Assembly (NCBI GenBank): GCA_965204235.1
Contig: OZ241979.1
Coordinates: 1,674,001 to 1,738,000, forward strand
Direction of reading: 5' to 3'
Length of the DNA stretch: 64,000 nt
From: JAJDTQ01 sp965204235
GTDB lineage: Bacteria > Desulfobacterota > Binatia > UBA9968 > JAJDTQ01
Made by a program: the position numbers and the translations under genes. Positions 52,521 through 61,066 of this stretch are shown one piece after another; within the stretch, counting starts at the first letter, position 1, and every line of letters begins with the position of its first letter. The notes under the pieces were generated by a model. That model worked only from the letters and a program-made list of their open reading frames with translations, searched no databases and was not told the origin of the DNA.

Positions 52521-53317
52521 AGGAAATCCCGAATGGCCCGGTGGGCCTCGTCCGGGTTGGCGAAGAAATAGCTGTGCCGCTCGCCGGGAAGGACTACCAG
52601 ACGGGCGCCGGGAATGCCCCCGGCCAGGATGTCCGCGGACGTCCTGTGGTCCATGTCGCTGGTGACGCTGCGGTCGTCCTCCCCCACCAGGACCAGCGTC
52701 GGCACGGCGATGTCCCGGAGCCGGTGGCTGGTGTCGTGCTGCTGGCGGGCGATGACGTGGCGCAGGTAGAACTCCGGCGGGCACGGGTTGGCCATGCGGA
52801 CGTCCAGGTAGCGCTGCACCCGTTCCGGGTGCTGCCTGGCAAAGGCCTCGGTGAAACCCACGGCCACCGAGCTCTCGTGCACGTAGCGCTCGTATCCCTT
52901 CTCCACCATCTCCGTGGCCAGCTTGAGGGGAATGCCCTTGGTGTGGGGAAAAGACGCGCCGGTGGACGCCAGGATCAGCTTGCCTACCTTCCCCGGATGG
53001 TCCAGGGCCAGCAGTTGCGCCACCCGGCCGCCCATGGAGTGTCCGCACACGATGGCGTCGCCGGCCCCCGCGTGGTCCATGACCGCGGCCGCGTCGTCGG
53101 CGAACATGTCGGTGGTGTACGGGATGGACGGCTTGCCGGAACGCCCGACGCCGCGGTAGTCGAAGGTGATGCACCGATGGTCACGGGAGAACTCCGGCGC
53201 CGGGTACATCTTCCACACCTCGCCGTCGCACGCGGTCTCGCTGAGGAAGACGAACGGCCGGCCTTCGCCGGTCACCTCGTAGTAGAGGTCCACGTCGTCG
53301 CGTTTCAGGATGGGCAT
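52517..53317 (-). CDS. Alpha/beta hydrolase, first gene of the RiPP operon
   Basis: Start ATG 53317 gives 266 residues. Triad elements are VCGHSMGGRVAQLLALDHPG with the nucleophile serine near residue 93, the acid in LVGEDDRSVTSDMDH and the histidine in LPGERHSYFF. It is translationally coupled to the maturase (ATGA overlap), so it may process the peptide (amide or ester cleavage, or leader removal) or may simply share the transcript. It is related to the hydrolase at 43.4 kb. Only 20 bases separate its ATG from the first possible ATG of the divergent MFS gene. Confidence 0.87.
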   Translation of the reverse strand: MPILKRDDVDLYYEVTGEGRPFVFLSETACDGEVWKMYPAPEFSRDHRCITFDYRGVGRSGKPSIPYTTDMFADDAAAVMDHAGAGDAIVCGHSMGGRVAQLLALDHPGKVGKLILASTGASFPHTKGIPLKLATEMVEKGYERYVHESSVAVGFTEAFARQHPERVQRYLDVRMANPCPPEFYLRHVIARQQHDTSHRLRDIAVPTLVLVGEDDRSVTSDMDHRTSADILAGGIPGARLVVLPGERHSYFFANPDEAHRAIRDFL

Positions 53318-53337
53318 GCCCCTTAGATAGGACCGCC

Positions 53338-54876
53338 ATGCGAACCGTGTCAAGCATCGGGAGTAGCGCGAGAACGTCCGCCGGGGTCCCCATGGCGGTC
53401 ATGGGGGTCATGCTGGCGGTCTTCCTCTTCGCCATCGACGCCACCATCGTCAGCAGCGCCCTGCCGACGGTGGTGGCGAACCTCGGCGGCATCGAGCTGT
53501 ACAGTTGGGTCTTCTCGGCCTACATGCTCACGTCGGCCCTGGCCACGCCGGTCTTCGGCAAGCTCTCGGACCTCTACGGCCGGCGTCTTCTCATGTTGCT
53601 GGCCATCGGCGCCTTCGTGGCCGGCTCGGTGGCCTGCGGCGCCGCCCGGAGCATGCCGCAGCTCATCTTCTTCCGCGCCGTCCAGGGCCTGGGCGGCGGC
53701 GCCGTCTATGCGCTCGCGTTCATCATCGTGGGGGTGGTCTTCCCCGAGGGCCAGCGGGCCCGGATGCAGGCGCTCATCGCCAGCGTCTGGGGCGTCGCCT
53801 CCGTGCTGGGTCCCGTGGGCGGCGGACTCATGGCCGACTACTGGAGTTGGCGCTGGATCTTCTGGATCAACCTGCCCCTGGGGATACTGGCCGCGGGACT
53901 CTTCGTCCTGGGGTTCCGGGAGGAGCGCGCGGCGCGGCGGCGCCAGCCGCTGGACCTGGGCGGGGCCGCGGCGCTGCTGAGCGCCCTGTTGCTGCTGTTC
54001 TACGGGCTCCTGGTGGCCGCGAACCAGTTGGACCTGGTGACCGCGGAATCCGTCTCGGTGGCGGTGGGCGTGGTCCTGCTGCTGGCGCTCTTCGTCTTCA
54101 TCGAGGGCAAGGCCGCGGACCCTCTGTTGCCCCTGGCGCTGTTCCGCATACGGCGCTACAGCCGGCCCGCGGTCCTCAGCCTGCTGGCGGCCATGGGCAT
54201 CTTCGGCATCGTCGGGTTCCTGCCGTTGTACGTCCAGGGCGCCCTGGGCGGCAGCGCGGCGCTGGCCGGCCTGACCCTGCTGCCCCTGAGCGTCGGTTGG
54301 ACCGCGGGGAGCCTCACCGCGGGCCGGACGGCCCCGGCCTGGGGCTACCGCAAGGTCTGCGCCGCGGGCATGACGTTGATGGTGGCGGGCTACCTGCCGT
54401 TCCTGCTCCTGGAGGAGGCCGGCGGCCTGACTCTCATGATCGTAGCGGTGAGCGCCGCCGGGACCGGCATGGGGATGGTCAACGTCACCGCGCTGGTGGC
54501 CGCCCAGGGCGCGGCGCCGCTCCGGCACCTGGGAGTCGCCACTTCCACGGTGATGCTGTTCCGAACCGTCGGCGGCGCCTTCGTCATCAGCCTCATGGGC
54601 AGCATCCTGCTGCAACGCATGAACGCCGCCTTCACGGCCATGGCCGCGGACCTGAAGAGTTCCGTGCCGGACTCGGTGGTCCGCAAGCTCCTGAACCCGC
54701 AGAACCTGCTGGACCCCTCCACGCGCGCGCTGATACCCGCGGACCTCGCGCCGGAGTTGACCGCCTCCCTCGTCGATGCCCTCTGGTGGGCGTTCCTGGC
54801 GGGGCTTGCGGCCGCGGCGGCGGGCCTCGTTCTGAGTTGCTTCGTGGAAGCGGCGGGGCCGCGTGACCACCCCTGA
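53338..54876 (+). CDS. MFS exporter, DHA2 (14-helix) family
   Basis: Up to 512 residues with about 14 helices. DHA2 landmarks are LFAIDATIVSSALPTVVANL in helix 1, LSDLYGRRLLMLLAIG in loop 2-3, FFRAVQGLGGGAVYALAF in helix 4 and GPVGGGLMADYWSWRWIFWI in helix 5 (antiporter motif C-like). The start at ATG 53338 leaves only 20 bp to the divergent hydrolase. ATG 53392, giving 494 residues that begin MAVMGV, would leave 74 bp and room for promoters. The family exports drugs and amphipathic compounds by proton exchange. Its divergent position makes it a candidate exporter for the RiPP product, by inference only. Confidence 0.9.
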   Translation: MRTVSSIGSSARTSAGVPMAVMGVMLAVFLFAIDATIVSSALPTVVANLGGIELYSWVFSAYMLTSALATPVFGKLSDLYGRRLLMLLAIGAFVAGSVACGAARSMPQLIFFRAVQGLGGGAVYALAFIIVGVVFPEGQRARMQALIASVWGVASVLGPVGGGLMADYWSWRWIFWINLPLGILAAGLFVLGFREERAARRRQPLDLGGAAALLSALLLLFYGLLVAANQLDLVTAESVSVAVGVVLLLALFVFIEGKAADPLLPLALFRIRRYSRPAVLSLLAAMGIFGIVGFLPLYVQGALGGSAALAGLTLLPLSVGWTAGSLTAGRTAPAWGYRKVCAAGMTLMVAGYLPFLLLEEAGGLTLMIVAVSAAGTGMGMVNVTALVAAQGAAPLRHLGVATSTVMLFRTVGGAFVISLMGSILLQRMNAAFTAMAADLKSSVPDSVVRKLLNPQNLLDPSTRALIPADLAPELTASLVDALWWAFLAGLAAAAAGLVLSCFVEAAGPRDHP

Positions 54877-54940
54877 CCGTGTGGTTGCCTTCCCCGGGAA
54901 CGCGGGCGTCCCGCCCGCATGTCGGCGAGTCCCTGCAACG

Positions 54941-55050
54941 GAACCTCTGATCCATTCCGGTTTGAACTCCCTCCCCCGGTGGGAAAGCGCGTCCTTCGAC
55001 TTCGCTCCGCTACGCTCAGGACGAACGGGGATAATCGTTCGGGGTTTTCC
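54941..55050 (-). mobile_element. MITE-like element, copy E (inverted)
   Basis: A 110-bp copy in reverse orientation. Its plus-strand left end is GAACCTCTGATCCATTCC, the core is CGTCCTTCGACTTCGCTCCG and the right end is TTCGGGGTTTTCC. It is flanked by AACG (54937-54940 and 55051-55054). It occupies the 336-bp gap between the MFS gene and the next hydrolase. The remainder of that gap is GC-rich and shows no gene. Confidence 0.85.
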
Positions 55051-55212
55051 AACGGAAGAACGCAGGCAAGAGGCCACGCTCCCGGGGAAGGAGGCTGACC
55101 CCGCCCCGCCGGAGCCAGGGAGCGGGTCCGGGTCGGCGGGCGACGTTGACGTTCCCGCGGCTCCCGTCTATGATGCAGGCGACTCGACGCATGCGTACGA
55201 CTGGAGGAGCCG

Positions 55213-56010
55213 GTGACGACGACGCCCGCAGCTTTCATCGAAGAGACCCTCGACGTGGCCGGCGCATCCGTGCAGATGCGGCGCGGGGGCGCAGGAGAGC
55301 CGTTGCTGCTCCTTCACGGTGAGCTGGGCGTGCCCGGCTGGCTGCGGGCCCACGAGCTCCTGGCCCGACGCTACTCCGTGTACGTCCCTTCCCTGCCGGG
55401 CTTCGGCGCCTCGTCCATGCCCGAATGGATGATGTCGGTCCGGGACCTGTCCGCCTGGGTGAACTGGTTCGTGCGGGACTACGGCCTGCCCACCCCGCTC
55501 CACGTGGTCGGCTTCTCTCTGGGAGGCTGGGCCGCGGCCGAACTCGCCGCGGCCAACGGCGCCATCTTCTCGAAGATGGTCCTGGTGGGAGCGGCCGGCG
55601 TCAAGCCCCGGGAAGGGGAGATCTGGGACTACTTCCTGAACTCCGCCAAGGAGGCGTTCCAGCGGTCGTTCCACGACCTCGCCTCGCCCGAATACCGGAA
55701 GCACTTCGGCAGGGACTGGACTCCGGATGAGGCCGAACAGGTGGAGACCAACCGGGAGGCGACCATCCGCTACGTCTGGCGCCCCTACATGCACAGCCTC
55801 ACGCTGCCCGGCCTGCTTCCGGCCATCGCAACCCCTACCCTGCTGGTATGGGGGAGGCAGGACGCCATCGTCCCCATGAGCAGTTGCGAGCTCTACCGTG
55901 AGGGCATACCCGATGCCCGGGTCGCGGTGGTCGAGGACTGCGGACACATGCCCGAGATGGAGAAGCCGGAGGAGTTCGCCGAGGCCGTCGTCGAGTTCCT
56001 GGAAGGTTGA
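55213..56010 (+). CDS. Alpha/beta hydrolase
   Basis: A 265-residue hydrolase from GTG 55213, behind a GGAGGAGC site. The nucleophile elbow is VVGFSLGGWAAAELAA (Ser in GFSLGG), the acid is in VWGRQDAIVP and the histidine in VEDCGHMPEMEKPEEF. The oxyanion segment is LLLLHGELGVPGW. It begins a run of co-directional genes (hydrolase, LLM oxidoreductase, hydrolase, membrane protein, CoA ligase, SDR, amidohydrolase), suggesting a pathway for an ester- or ring-containing compound. The substrate cannot be assigned. Confidence 0.9.
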   Translation: MTTTPAAFIEETLDVAGASVQMRRGGAGEPLLLLHGELGVPGWLRAHELLARRYSVYVPSLPGFGASSMPEWMMSVRDLSAWVNWFVRDYGLPTPLHVVGFSLGGWAAAELAAANGAIFSKMVLVGAAGVKPREGEIWDYFLNSAKEAFQRSFHDLASPEYRKHFGRDWTPDEAEQVETNREATIRYVWRPYMHSLTLPGLLPAIATPTLLVWGRQDAIVPMSSCELYREGIPDARVAVVEDCGHMPEMEKPEEFAEAVVEFLEG

Positions 56011-56104
56011 CGGAGACCGGGCGCGGCCCGGACAGGCAGCCAGCAGTCTGGCGTTGCGAGTCCCCATCCTCCATCGGAAAAAGGGGACGGCGAGGTGAGG
56101 CGCG

Positions 56105-57340
56105 ATGTTCATAGGCCACTTCACGGAAGCACCCTGGCAGAAAGAGGACTGGCCCGCGGCGTGGGGGTCGGGGGTCATGGAGGTGAGCAACAGCGAATAC
56201 GACCCCCTTCGCGCCGCCGGCCTCTACCACCGCTACCTGGACGAGAAGGCCTACGCCGAGGAGATGGGCTTCGACGGGATCATGGTCAACGAGCACCACA
56301 GCGCCCCGTTCTGCATGAACGGGGTGGCCAACGTCCAGGCCGCCATCCTCGCCCGCATCACCACCAGGGCCAAGATCCTGATCCTCGGCAACATCCTTCC
56401 CATCCACGACGACCCCCTCTGGCTGGCCGAGCAGCTTGCGATGATCGACGTGATCTCCCGGGGCCGTCTGATCCCCGGCGTGGTCCGGGGCGGCGGCAGC
56501 GAGAGCCTGACGCACAACGCGCCGCCGCACTTCAACCGGGAGCGTTTCGAGGAAGCCCACGACTTCCTCATCAAGACGTGGACCACCCCGGGCCCCTTCC
56601 GCTGGGAGGGCAAGCACTACCACTTCCGGTACGTGAACCCCTGGGCGGTGCCCTACCAGAAACCCCATCCGCCCGTCTGGGTGCCCGGAACCTCCAGCCG
56701 GGAGACGGTGGAGTGGGCGGCCCGGCGCCGCTACCCCTACATCATGCTGGCCAGCCAGATCGACCTGACCCAACAGATGTACCGGGTTTACTACGACACC
56801 GCGCGGGAAGAGGGCTACGAAGCCGGTCCCCAGCACCTTGGTTTCATGTTCTTCTTCCACGTGGAGGAGACCGAGGAACGGGCCATGGAGGTGGGCCGGA
56901 CCCTGACCATGGGCGTCCGCAGCCCCTACGACCCCGGCGCGCAGAAGCCCAGGCCGTGGATCGCGGGCCCCCCGGGAATCGCCAGCCGCAGCGCCCGGGC
57001 CCTTCGGCGCAAGATGGTGGCCGCGGACTCCGAGGGCCGCACCCGCGCGGGGGCGAGGGCCACCTTCGAGGACCAGGTGGCGACCCACGGCATGATCGTG
57101 GGCACACCCGACAGCGTCGTTCCCAAGGTGCGCTACATCCTGGAGGCCCTGCGCCCGGGGATCATCATCTTCCGCACGGGCGACGGCGCCATGACCCACG
57201 AGGACCAGATGCGGACCTTGAAGCTCATGGGCCGGGAGGTCATGCCCAGGCTCCGGGAGATCGCCGACGAACTCGGTCTCCCGGGACCCTACGACGTGGA
57301 CCCCGTGACCAACCAGCCGCTCGCCGCGGCCGCCTCCTGA
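56105..57340 (+). CDS. LLM-class flavin-dependent oxidoreductase (luciferase-like)
   Basis: A 411-residue protein of the bacterial luciferase-like monooxygenase superfamily. It has the opening GHFTEAPWQ, GFDGIMVNEHHSAPFC at about residue 60, ARITTRAKILILGNILPIHD, IDVISRGRLIPGVVRGGGSE and HPPVWVPGTSSRETVEWAAR. This TIM-barrel fold uses reduced FMN or F420 to oxidise organic compounds. It is longer than the common 330-350 residues because of a C-terminal extension. No flavin reductase gene is adjacent. The next hydrolase starts 8 bp after its stop. Confidence 0.9.
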   Translation: MFIGHFTEAPWQKEDWPAAWGSGVMEVSNSEYDPLRAAGLYHRYLDEKAYAEEMGFDGIMVNEHHSAPFCMNGVANVQAAILARITTRAKILILGNILPIHDDPLWLAEQLAMIDVISRGRLIPGVVRGGGSESLTHNAPPHFNRERFEEAHDFLIKTWTTPGPFRWEGKHYHFRYVNPWAVPYQKPHPPVWVPGTSSRETVEWAARRRYPYIMLASQIDLTQQMYRVYYDTAREEGYEAGPQHLGFMFFFHVEETEERAMEVGRTLTMGVRSPYDPGAQKPRPWIAGPPGIASRSARALRRKMVAADSEGRTRAGARATFEDQVATHGMIVGTPDSVVPKVRYILEALRPGIIIFRTGDGAMTHEDQMRTLKLMGREVMPRLREIADELGLPGPYDVDPVTNQPLAAAAS

Positions 57341-57348
57341 GGGCGCCG

Positions 57349-58203
57349 TTGCCGACCGTCACCGCATCCGACGGCGTCCGTCTCCACTACGAAGAATCGG
57401 GGCGGGGCGTCCCCATCGTGTTCGTCCACGAGTTCGCGGGCGACCATCGGAGCTTCGAGCCCCAGGTGCGGTTCTTCTCGCGCTCCCACCGCTGCATCGC
57501 CTTCGACGCCCGCGGCTACCTGCCGTCGGACGTGCCCGAGACGCCGGAAGCGTACGGCCAGGACACGGCCCGGGACGACGTGCTGGCGGTGCTCGACGGT
57601 CTCGGGTTGGAGCATGCCCACCTCGTGGGGCACTCCATGGGGGCCTATACCGCGCTGCACGTGGCCATCCGCTGCCCCGAGCGGTGCCTGTCGGTGGCCG
57701 CCATCGGCTGCGGCTGGGGCTCCGATCCCGACCGGCGGGACCAACGGGAGGCCATGTGCGCGGACCTGGCCCGCATGTTCCGGGAGGAGCCCATGGCCGA
57801 GGCCGCGGCCCGGTACGCGCGCCAACCCATGCGCAAGCCCTTCGAGGCCAAGGACCCGCGCGGGTTCGCCGAGTTCGAGAAGGCCCTCGCCGACCACTCG
57901 GCCGCGGGACTGGCCTTCACCATGTCGCAGGTCCAGGGGCGGCGCCCGACCCTGTGGGACCTGGAGGAGCCGTTGTCACGCCTGGAGGTCCCGCTGCTGG
58001 TGATGGTGGGCGACGAAGACGCCCCGTGCCTGGACGGCAGCCTCTTCCTCAAGCGCACCGCGCCCGGGGCGGCCCTCGTGGTGGCGCCGCGTTCCGGGCA
58101 CACCCTGACCCTGGAAGAGCCCGCCGCGGTCAACGCGGCGCTGGCCGAGTTGTTCCGCGCGGTGGCCGACGGAGCGTGGATGGCGCATCCGCGGGCGGGA
58201 TAG
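57349..58203 (+). CDS. Alpha/beta hydrolase
   Basis: Start TTG 57349 (after GAGG in the end of the LLM gene) gives 284 residues. It has the oxyanion segment VPIVFVHEFAGDHRSFEPQ, the nucleophile elbow LVGHSMGAYTALHVAI, the acid in MVGDEDAPCLDG and the histidine in APRSGHTLTLEEPA. The triad is complete. The upstream part of the open frame is antisense or out of frame to the LLM gene and is excluded. It likely acts after the LLM oxidoreductase, for instance on an ester or lactone made by Baeyer-Villiger-type oxidation, which is inference. Confidence 0.88.
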   Translation: MPTVTASDGVRLHYEESGRGVPIVFVHEFAGDHRSFEPQVRFFSRSHRCIAFDARGYLPSDVPETPEAYGQDTARDDVLAVLDGLGLEHAHLVGHSMGAYTALHVAIRCPERCLSVAAIGCGWGSDPDRRDQREAMCADLARMFREEPMAEAAARYARQPMRKPFEAKDPRGFAEFEKALADHSAAGLAFTMSQVQGRRPTLWDLEEPLSRLEVPLLVMVGDEDAPCLDGSLFLKRTAPGAALVVAPRSGHTLTLEEPAAVNAALAELFRAVADGAWMAHPRAG

Positions 58204-58298
58204 CCGCGGCGCGTCAGCCGCCCGGGCGGGAAAGCCCGACGGCGCGCGCCCGAAGGCCGCTTCCCGGAGACGGAACCACTGCCGGAAGGAGGACGACC

Positions 58299-58700
58299 AT
58301 GGCCGGACCACCCCGCGACCGGGTCTTTTGCGGACTCGCCATCTGCTTCTGGTTGTTGGCGGTCTCGAACTTCCTGAAGCCGTTGCAGATCCACGGGGAG
58401 AGCGGCTTCGTCCTGCTCGGGACCCGTTTGGCGGGGGATGACAACCTCTTGTGGAGCCTGGCCTTCGGCGCTTACCTGGTGGTGTACGGCCTGGGCCTCT
58501 GGTACATGAAGCGCTTTGCGGTGGGGCTGGCCCACGCATACGCCATTTACGTGATCCTGAACCTGGCGATGTACTGGCGCTACCACCCGCCTTCGGGCGC
58601 CGGCGAAACCGTCCTGGCGGCGGCCTATACCCTGATCGCGATGACGGGGTCCGCGGGCGCGGCCGTGCTGCTGAGCATGCGTCGAGAGGAGCTGGGATAG
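58299..58700 (+). CDS. Small four-helix membrane protein of unknown function
   Basis: ATG 58299 follows a GGAAGGAGGAC site. The 133-residue protein has four hydrophobic helices (first RVFCGLAICFWLLAVSNFL, third AHAYAIYVILNLAMYWRY, last TLIAMTGSAGAAVLLSM). I do not recognise the family with confidence. Its stop (TAG) lies in an ATAG overlap with the apparent start of the CoA ligase, so it is part of the same operon. Confidence 0.75.
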   Translation: MAGPPRDRVFCGLAICFWLLAVSNFLKPLQIHGESGFVLLGTRLAGDDNLLWSLAFGAYLVVYGLGLWYMKRFAVGLAHAYAIYVILNLAMYWRYHPPSGAGETVLAAAYTLIAMTGSAGAAVLLSMRREELG

Positions 58701-60226
58701 GCAACCTGATCCACGACTTGTACGGCCACCGAGCCGCGGGCGACCCGGCCTTCGTCCTGCCGGGCGGCCCGTCCCTCTCCACCGGGGACGCGAGGACCGC
58801 CGTGGACCACGCCGCCGGCGCCTTGGCGGCTTGCGGGGTCCGACCGGGCGACCGGGTCTCGGTGAGGGTCCACAAGTGCGTGGAAGCCGTCTCCCTGGCC
58901 CACGCCTGCTTCAAGGCCGGCGCCATACTCCACCCCATGAACACGGCCTACACCCCGCGGGAGGCGGAGGCGTTGCTGGCCGACGCGCGCCCCCGTCTGC
59001 TGGTGTGCGACCCCGACGAGACGGAGACCTTCGCCGCGTCCGGCGCGTCCCACGGTTTCCGCATCGAGGGGCTCCGGGGCGGTCGGGGTTCCTTTGCCGA
59101 GTTGGCCCGAGGGTCCGAGCCCATGGCCGACGCCGTGGAGCTGCCCGCCCACGCGCCCGCGGCGCTGCTTTATACCTCCGGCACTACCGGCCGCCCCAAG
59201 GGCGCCCTCGTCACCCACGGCAACCTGGCCGACAGCGCCCGGGCCCTGGCGGAGGTCTGGCGGTTGGGGCCCGGGGACGTGCTGCTGCACGCGCTGCCGG
59301 CCTTCCACGCCCACGGCCTCCTGACCGCCATCAACGTCATGTTCAAGGCCGGCGGCGCGGTCTGCTTCCTGGCCCGGTTCGAGCCCGGGAGCGTGCTGCG
59401 GGCGCTGCCCGGCTGCACCGTCATGATGGGTGTGCCGACGCACTACGCGCGCCTGGTCCGGGAGCCGGGCCTGGCCGCGGCGGCGGCCGGGGCGTTCCGC
59501 CTGGCCATCTCCGGATCGGCGCCGCTGCCGCCGGAGACCGCGCAGGAGTTCCGACGGGTCACGGGCATGGAGATCATCGAGCGCTACGGCTCCACCGAGG
59601 CCGCCATCGTCACCGCGTTGCCGCCTGGCGCCGCGGGCCGGCGGGGCTGGGTCGGGTGGCCGCTGCCCGGGGTGCGGGTACGGGTGGCCAACGAACACGG
59701 GCGCTTCGAGTCCGCGGCCACGGGCGTGCTGGAGACCCGGGGACACAACGTCTTCGCCGGCTACTGGCGCCGCCCGGACGAGCCGGCGTTCACCGAAGAC
59801 GGCTGGTTCGTGACCGGGGACGTGGCGGAGATCGACCACCAGGGCTGCGTCCGCATCCTGGGGCGGCAGACCGACGTGGTCATCACCGGCGGCCTGAACG
59901 TATATCCCCGGGAGGTGGAGGAGGTCCTGGCCCGGTGCCCCGGGGTCGCCGGCGCCGCGGTGTTCGGCGCGCCGCACCCGGACTTCGGCGAGGCCGTGGT
60001 CGCGGTGGTGGAGACCGCCCCGTCCGGGGAGTTCGACGAAAACGCGTGCATCCGGTATCTGAAGACGGAAATCGCCTCCTACAAGGCGCCGAAGCGGATC
60101 GTTCCGGTACGCGCCATCCCCCGCAACGAACTGGGCAAGGTGGCGAAGGCGGAGTTGCGCGAGCGGTTCCGCGGCCTGTTCGCCGGCACGGACGCGGAGA
60201 GGGGGGCGGCCGGTCACGGCCGTTGA
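58697..60226 (+). CDS. AMP-dependent acyl-CoA synthetase (malonyl-CoA synthetase-like)
   Basis: The product is about 509 residues. It contains the ATP/AMP motif LLYTSGTTGRPKGALVTHGN at about residue 155, YGSTEAAIV, FVTGDVAEIDHQGCVRILGR, then VVITGGLNVYPREVEEVLAR and the C-terminal lysine loop NELGKVAKAELR. It activates a carboxylic acid to its CoA thioester. Length and layout resemble malonyl-CoA synthetases, but the substrate is unproven. The homologous N terminus extends upstream of any ATG. Candidates are a non-canonical ATA at 58697, with AGGAG five bases before it and an ATAG overlap, or TTG 58718. Confidence 0.88.
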   Translation: MGNLIHDLYGHRAAGDPAFVLPGGPSLSTGDARTAVDHAAGALAACGVRPGDRVSVRVHKCVEAVSLAHACFKAGAILHPMNTAYTPREAEALLADARPRLLVCDPDETETFAASGASHGFRIEGLRGGRGSFAELARGSEPMADAVELPAHAPAALLYTSGTTGRPKGALVTHGNLADSARALAEVWRLGPGDVLLHALPAFHAHGLLTAINVMFKAGGAVCFLARFEPGSVLRALPGCTVMMGVPTHYARLVREPGLAAAAAGAFRLAISGSAPLPPETAQEFRRVTGMEIIERYGSTEAAIVTALPPGAAGRRGWVGWPLPGVRVRVANEHGRFESAATGVLETRGHNVFAGYWRRPDEPAFTEDGWFVTGDVAEIDHQGCVRILGRQTDVVITGGLNVYPREVEEVLARCPGVAGAAVFGAPHPDFGEAVVAVVETAPSGEFDENACIRYLKTEIASYKAPKRIVPVRAIPRNELGKVAKAELRERFRGLFAGTDAERGAAGHGR

Positions 60227-60253
60227 CCGAACCGACGGCAGGGAGCAAGAGGC

Positions 60254-61066
60254 ATGGACCTGCAACTGGAAGGAAAGACTGCGGTGGTCACCGGCGGCAG
60301 CGCGGGCATCGGCAAGGCCATCGTGGAAGCGTTGGCGCGCGAGGGCGCGGACGTGGCCGCGTGCGCGCGGCGGGCGGGGCCCCTGGAGGAGGCTGCGGCC
60401 GCGGCGGCGAGCGCCTACGGACGCAAGGTGGTCCCCATCACCGCGGACCTGACCCGGGACGACGACGCGCGTCGGTTCGTCCACGACGCGGCCGACGCCC
60501 TGGGACGCATCGACGTGCTGGTGAACAACGCCGGCTCCGCGCCCGGCGGCGTCATCGAGAACCTGACCGAGGACGACTGGGCCCAGGCATTGCAGCTCAA
60601 GTTCATGGGCTACGTGCGGTGCCTGCGCTACGCCCTGCCCGTCATGCGCGAGCAGGGCGGCGGGCGCGTGGTGAACCTCATCGGCAACGACGGCGTCAAG
60701 ACCTCCTATTGGGAGGTGGCGCCGGGCGCGGCCAACGCCGCGGGCCAGAACCTGACCAGGGCGCTGGCGGGCCAATACGGCAGGCACGGCATCAGCTTCG
60801 CCGCGGTGAACCCGGGTCCGGTCCGTACCGAACGCTGGGCCGGCCTGGTGGAGAGCATGTCCCGGGACATGAACCTGAGCTACGAAGAGGCCGACCGGCT
60901 CGCGCCCCGCTCCATCCCCCTGGGCCGCATTGCCGAGACCGCGGAGGTGGCCAACCTCGTGGTCATGCTGGCGTCGCCGCTCATGCACTTCGTCAACGGC
61001 GCCATGATCGAGATCGACGGCGGCCAGGAAAAGGCATTGATGGACCGTTCCCGTGACCGCGGTTGA
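60254..61066 (+). CDS. SDR-family protein lacking the canonical Tyr-Lys pair
   Basis: A 270-residue short-chain dehydrogenase/reductase fold. The NAD(P) motif TGGSAGIGKAIVEALAREGA is at residue 13, NNAG is in VLVNNAGSAPGG, and the C terminus is VVMLASPLMHFVNGAMIEID. At the usual catalytic Y-x-x-x-K position the sequence reads VAPGAANAAGQNLTRALA, so both Tyr and Lys appear to be replaced (Pro and Asn). The usual serine region reads NLIGNDGVKTSY. The protein may be an atypical SDR using another Tyr, or non-catalytic. It overlaps the amidohydrolase gene by 14 bases. Confidence 0.88.
   Translation: MDLQLEGKTAVVTGGSAGIGKAIVEALAREGADVAACARRAGPLEEAAAAAASAYGRKVVPITADLTRDDDARRFVHDAADALGRIDVLVNNAGSAPGGVIENLTEDDWAQALQLKFMGYVRCLRYALPVMREQGGGRVVNLIGNDGVKTSYWEVAPGAANAAGQNLTRALAGQYGRHGISFAAVNPGPVRTERWAGLVESMSRDMNLSYEEADRLAPRSIPLGRIAETAEVANLVVMLASPLMHFVNGAMIEIDGGQEKALMDRSRDRG

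Noticed and set aside
27078..53317. A prophage or integrative element
   Set aside because: No integrase, phage structural gene or attachment-site repeat was recognised, although the accessory content is clear.
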